A stretch of DNA of 64,000 bases, taken from the NCBI GenBank assembly GCA_016713875.1, contig JADJOI010000003.1, forward strand, positions 1 through 64,000, given 5' to 3'. Numbering within the stretch: the stretch's first letter is position 1; the number at the start of each line of letters is the position of its first letter. This stretch comes from Flavobacteriales bacterium (lineage in GTDB: Bacteria; Bacteroidota; Bacteroidia; Flavobacteriales_F; PHOS-HE28). The notes under the pieces were generated by a model that was not told the DNA's origin, searched no databases, and worked only from the letters and a program-made list of their open reading frames with translations. This document shows positions 63,271 through 64,000 of this stretch, in pieces. The position numbers were made by a program, and so were the translations under genes.

Positions 63271-63687
63271 TTGATGATCATGAAGAACCTGCTCCGTCTC
63301 GAAGAGCTCACCCAGTTCCTGCTGTGCGCGGGTACGCTGATGGCCGCTGATGTGGCGTGGTGGGTGTACCCGCTGCTACTGCTAGGGCCTGACATCGGCA
63401 TGCTGGGCTACCTGGTGAGCCCGCGGGTGGGCGCCATCACCTACAACCTGCTCCACCACAAGGCGGTCGCCGCGCTGGTGCTGGCGTTCGCCAACCCGGG
63501 CCTGATGGAGGTGGTCACGTTGTGGCAGGTGGACATGGGCGTGCTGCGCGCCACCCCGCCGCTGATCGCCGGCCTCGTCCTGTATGGCCACGCGAGCATG
63601 GACCGCATCTTCGGCTACGGCCTCAAGTTCGGCGATAGCTTCCAGCACACGCACCTGGGGTGGATCGGCCGCAAGAACGGCGAGTGA
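63271..63687 (+). CDS. DUF4260 membrane protein
   Basis: 138 residues. LLRLEELTQFLLCAGTLMAA, WWVYPLLLLGPDIGMLGYLV, GAITYNLLHHKAVAALVLAF and GHASMDRIFGYGLKFGDSFQ then HTHLGWIG match DUF4260 (E-E, P-D-x-x-M-x-G-Y and D-R-x-F-G-Y-G-L-K blocks). Four predicted helices. Enclosed by heptad hairpins on both sides. Confidence 0.9.
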   Translation: MMIMKNLLRLEELTQFLLCAGTLMAADVAWWVYPLLLLGPDIGMLGYLVSPRVGAITYNLLHHKAVAALVLAFANPGLMEVVTLWQVDMGVLRATPPLIAGLVLYGHASMDRIFGYGLKFGDSFQHTHLGWIGRKNGE

Positions 63688-63762
63688 GCGAGTGGCGAGT
63701 AGCGAGTGGTGATCTCATCCACTCGCTGCTCGCCACTGGCTACTCGATACTCGCCACTCCTA
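63684..63762. repeat. Heptad-repeat hairpin downstream of DUF4260 gene
   Basis: GAGTGAGCGAGTGGCGAGTA, then GCGAGTGG, and on the other arm CACTCGCTGCTCGCCACT, ACTCGATACTCGCCACTC. It overlaps the DUF4260 stop and reaches the stop of the convergent VOC gene, so it could act as a bidirectional terminator. Confidence 0.75.
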
Positions 63763-64000
63763 CCCCTGCGAGTGCATCGCCACGGCGTTCCCTTCGGTGT
63801 CCAGGAAGAAGGCCATGTGGCCGATGTCGTCGCTGATGTGGGTCTTGGGCATGAGCACCTTGCCGCCGTTGGCCTCCACGCGGCCCAAGGGCCCGGACAG
63901 GTCGGGGTTGGCGTTCAAGTAGATGATGGCGCCTTCGGCGCTGGGCTTGTGGTTGTCGCTCTTGGCCAGGGCGCCGCCGGCCTTGCCGTTCATACTGTCC
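63760..64000 (-). CDS. VOC-family (glyoxalase-like) protein, C-terminal part
   Basis: At least 77 residues; the gene runs off the right end. SAEGAIIYLNANPDLSGPLG, VEANGGKVLMPKTHISDDIG and HMAFFLDTEGNAVAMHSQG match the second half of a VOC domain (metal-binding His/Glu region, F-x-D-x-E-G-N). The internal Met at 63993 is not a start. Confidence 0.85.
   Translation of the reverse strand, partial: DSMNGKAGGALAKSDNHKPSAEGAIIYLNANPDLSGPLGRVEANGGKVLMPKTHISDDIGHMAFFLDTEGNAVAMHSQG

Overview
The window looks like one contig from a high-GC member of the Bacteroidota, probably a Flavobacteriales-type lineage. About ten predicted secreted proteins end in type IX secretion (T9SS) sorting domains (PNP...G-Y-...-L patterns). 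The housekeeping set also fits: a fused isobutyryl-CoA mutase (IcmF), acetyl-CoA synthetase, a YtxJ-like protein, a DUF1800/DUF1501 pair, a Pif1-like helicase with a C-terminal HTH, and ExoIII. The lineage is inferred from family content, not from a marker gene.

Layout. 1-8.4 kb: an IS110 remnant, then a Ppx/GppA phosphatase, a PagL-like acyloxyacyl hydrolase and a DUF2807 protein on the plus strand. Facing them on the minus strand is acetyl-CoA synthetase (acs), followed downstream by two extra copies of its last ~200 bp. The first is preceded by a PIN/DUF6364-like toxin-antitoxin pair, the second by a MntA/HepT pair. Nearly every gene here has frameshifts, most likely low-coverage assembly error at a contig end. 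8.4-11.5 kb: a T9SS protein, a serine hydrolase and an outer-membrane barrel. 11.6-32.7 kb: icmF, with a partial copy of its 5' end upstream and four partial copies of its 3' end downstream (24.2, 30.5, 31.5 and 32.2 kb). Between these copies lie a six-gene envelope cluster with an ExbB/MotA-like channel and two ExbD-like partners, a Crp/multicopper-oxidase/Cys-rich group, a small membrane protein, and a DUF4160/DUF2442 pair. 32.8-39 kb: an intact IS3-family element with 4-bp target duplication, a metallo-beta-lactamase/4-TM pair, a broken cytosine methyltransferase, RhuM and degenerate genes. 39-64 kb: mostly ordinary chromosome with many T9SS proteins, SRAP, YtxJ, a Pif1-like helicase, an FAD oxidoreductase, DUF1501/DUF1800, an SDR plus 5-alpha-reductase-like pair and ExoIII.

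Main signal. Three unrelated genes (acs, icmF, and the gene at 47003-47827) each have extra copies of their own 3' end lying downstream in the same orientation, with unrelated cargo between the copies. The icmF tails fall into two sequence classes, and the full gene carries the class whose codon usage does not match its own 5' part. This suggests that cargo arrives linked to a replacement gene tail and pushes the older tail downstream. A GC-rich repeat of about 70-110 bp lies near tails of both acs and icmF. No integrase is visible next to them.

Second signal. icmF itself is invaded in frame by a DUF559 (Vsr-like) nuclease domain bounded by ~35-bp inverted palindromic repeats, and elsewhere by a heptanucleotide-repeat hairpin. 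Other short palindromic inserts interrupt an icmF tail copy and the methyltransferase fragment. All functional statements are from sequence reading only; no database search was run.
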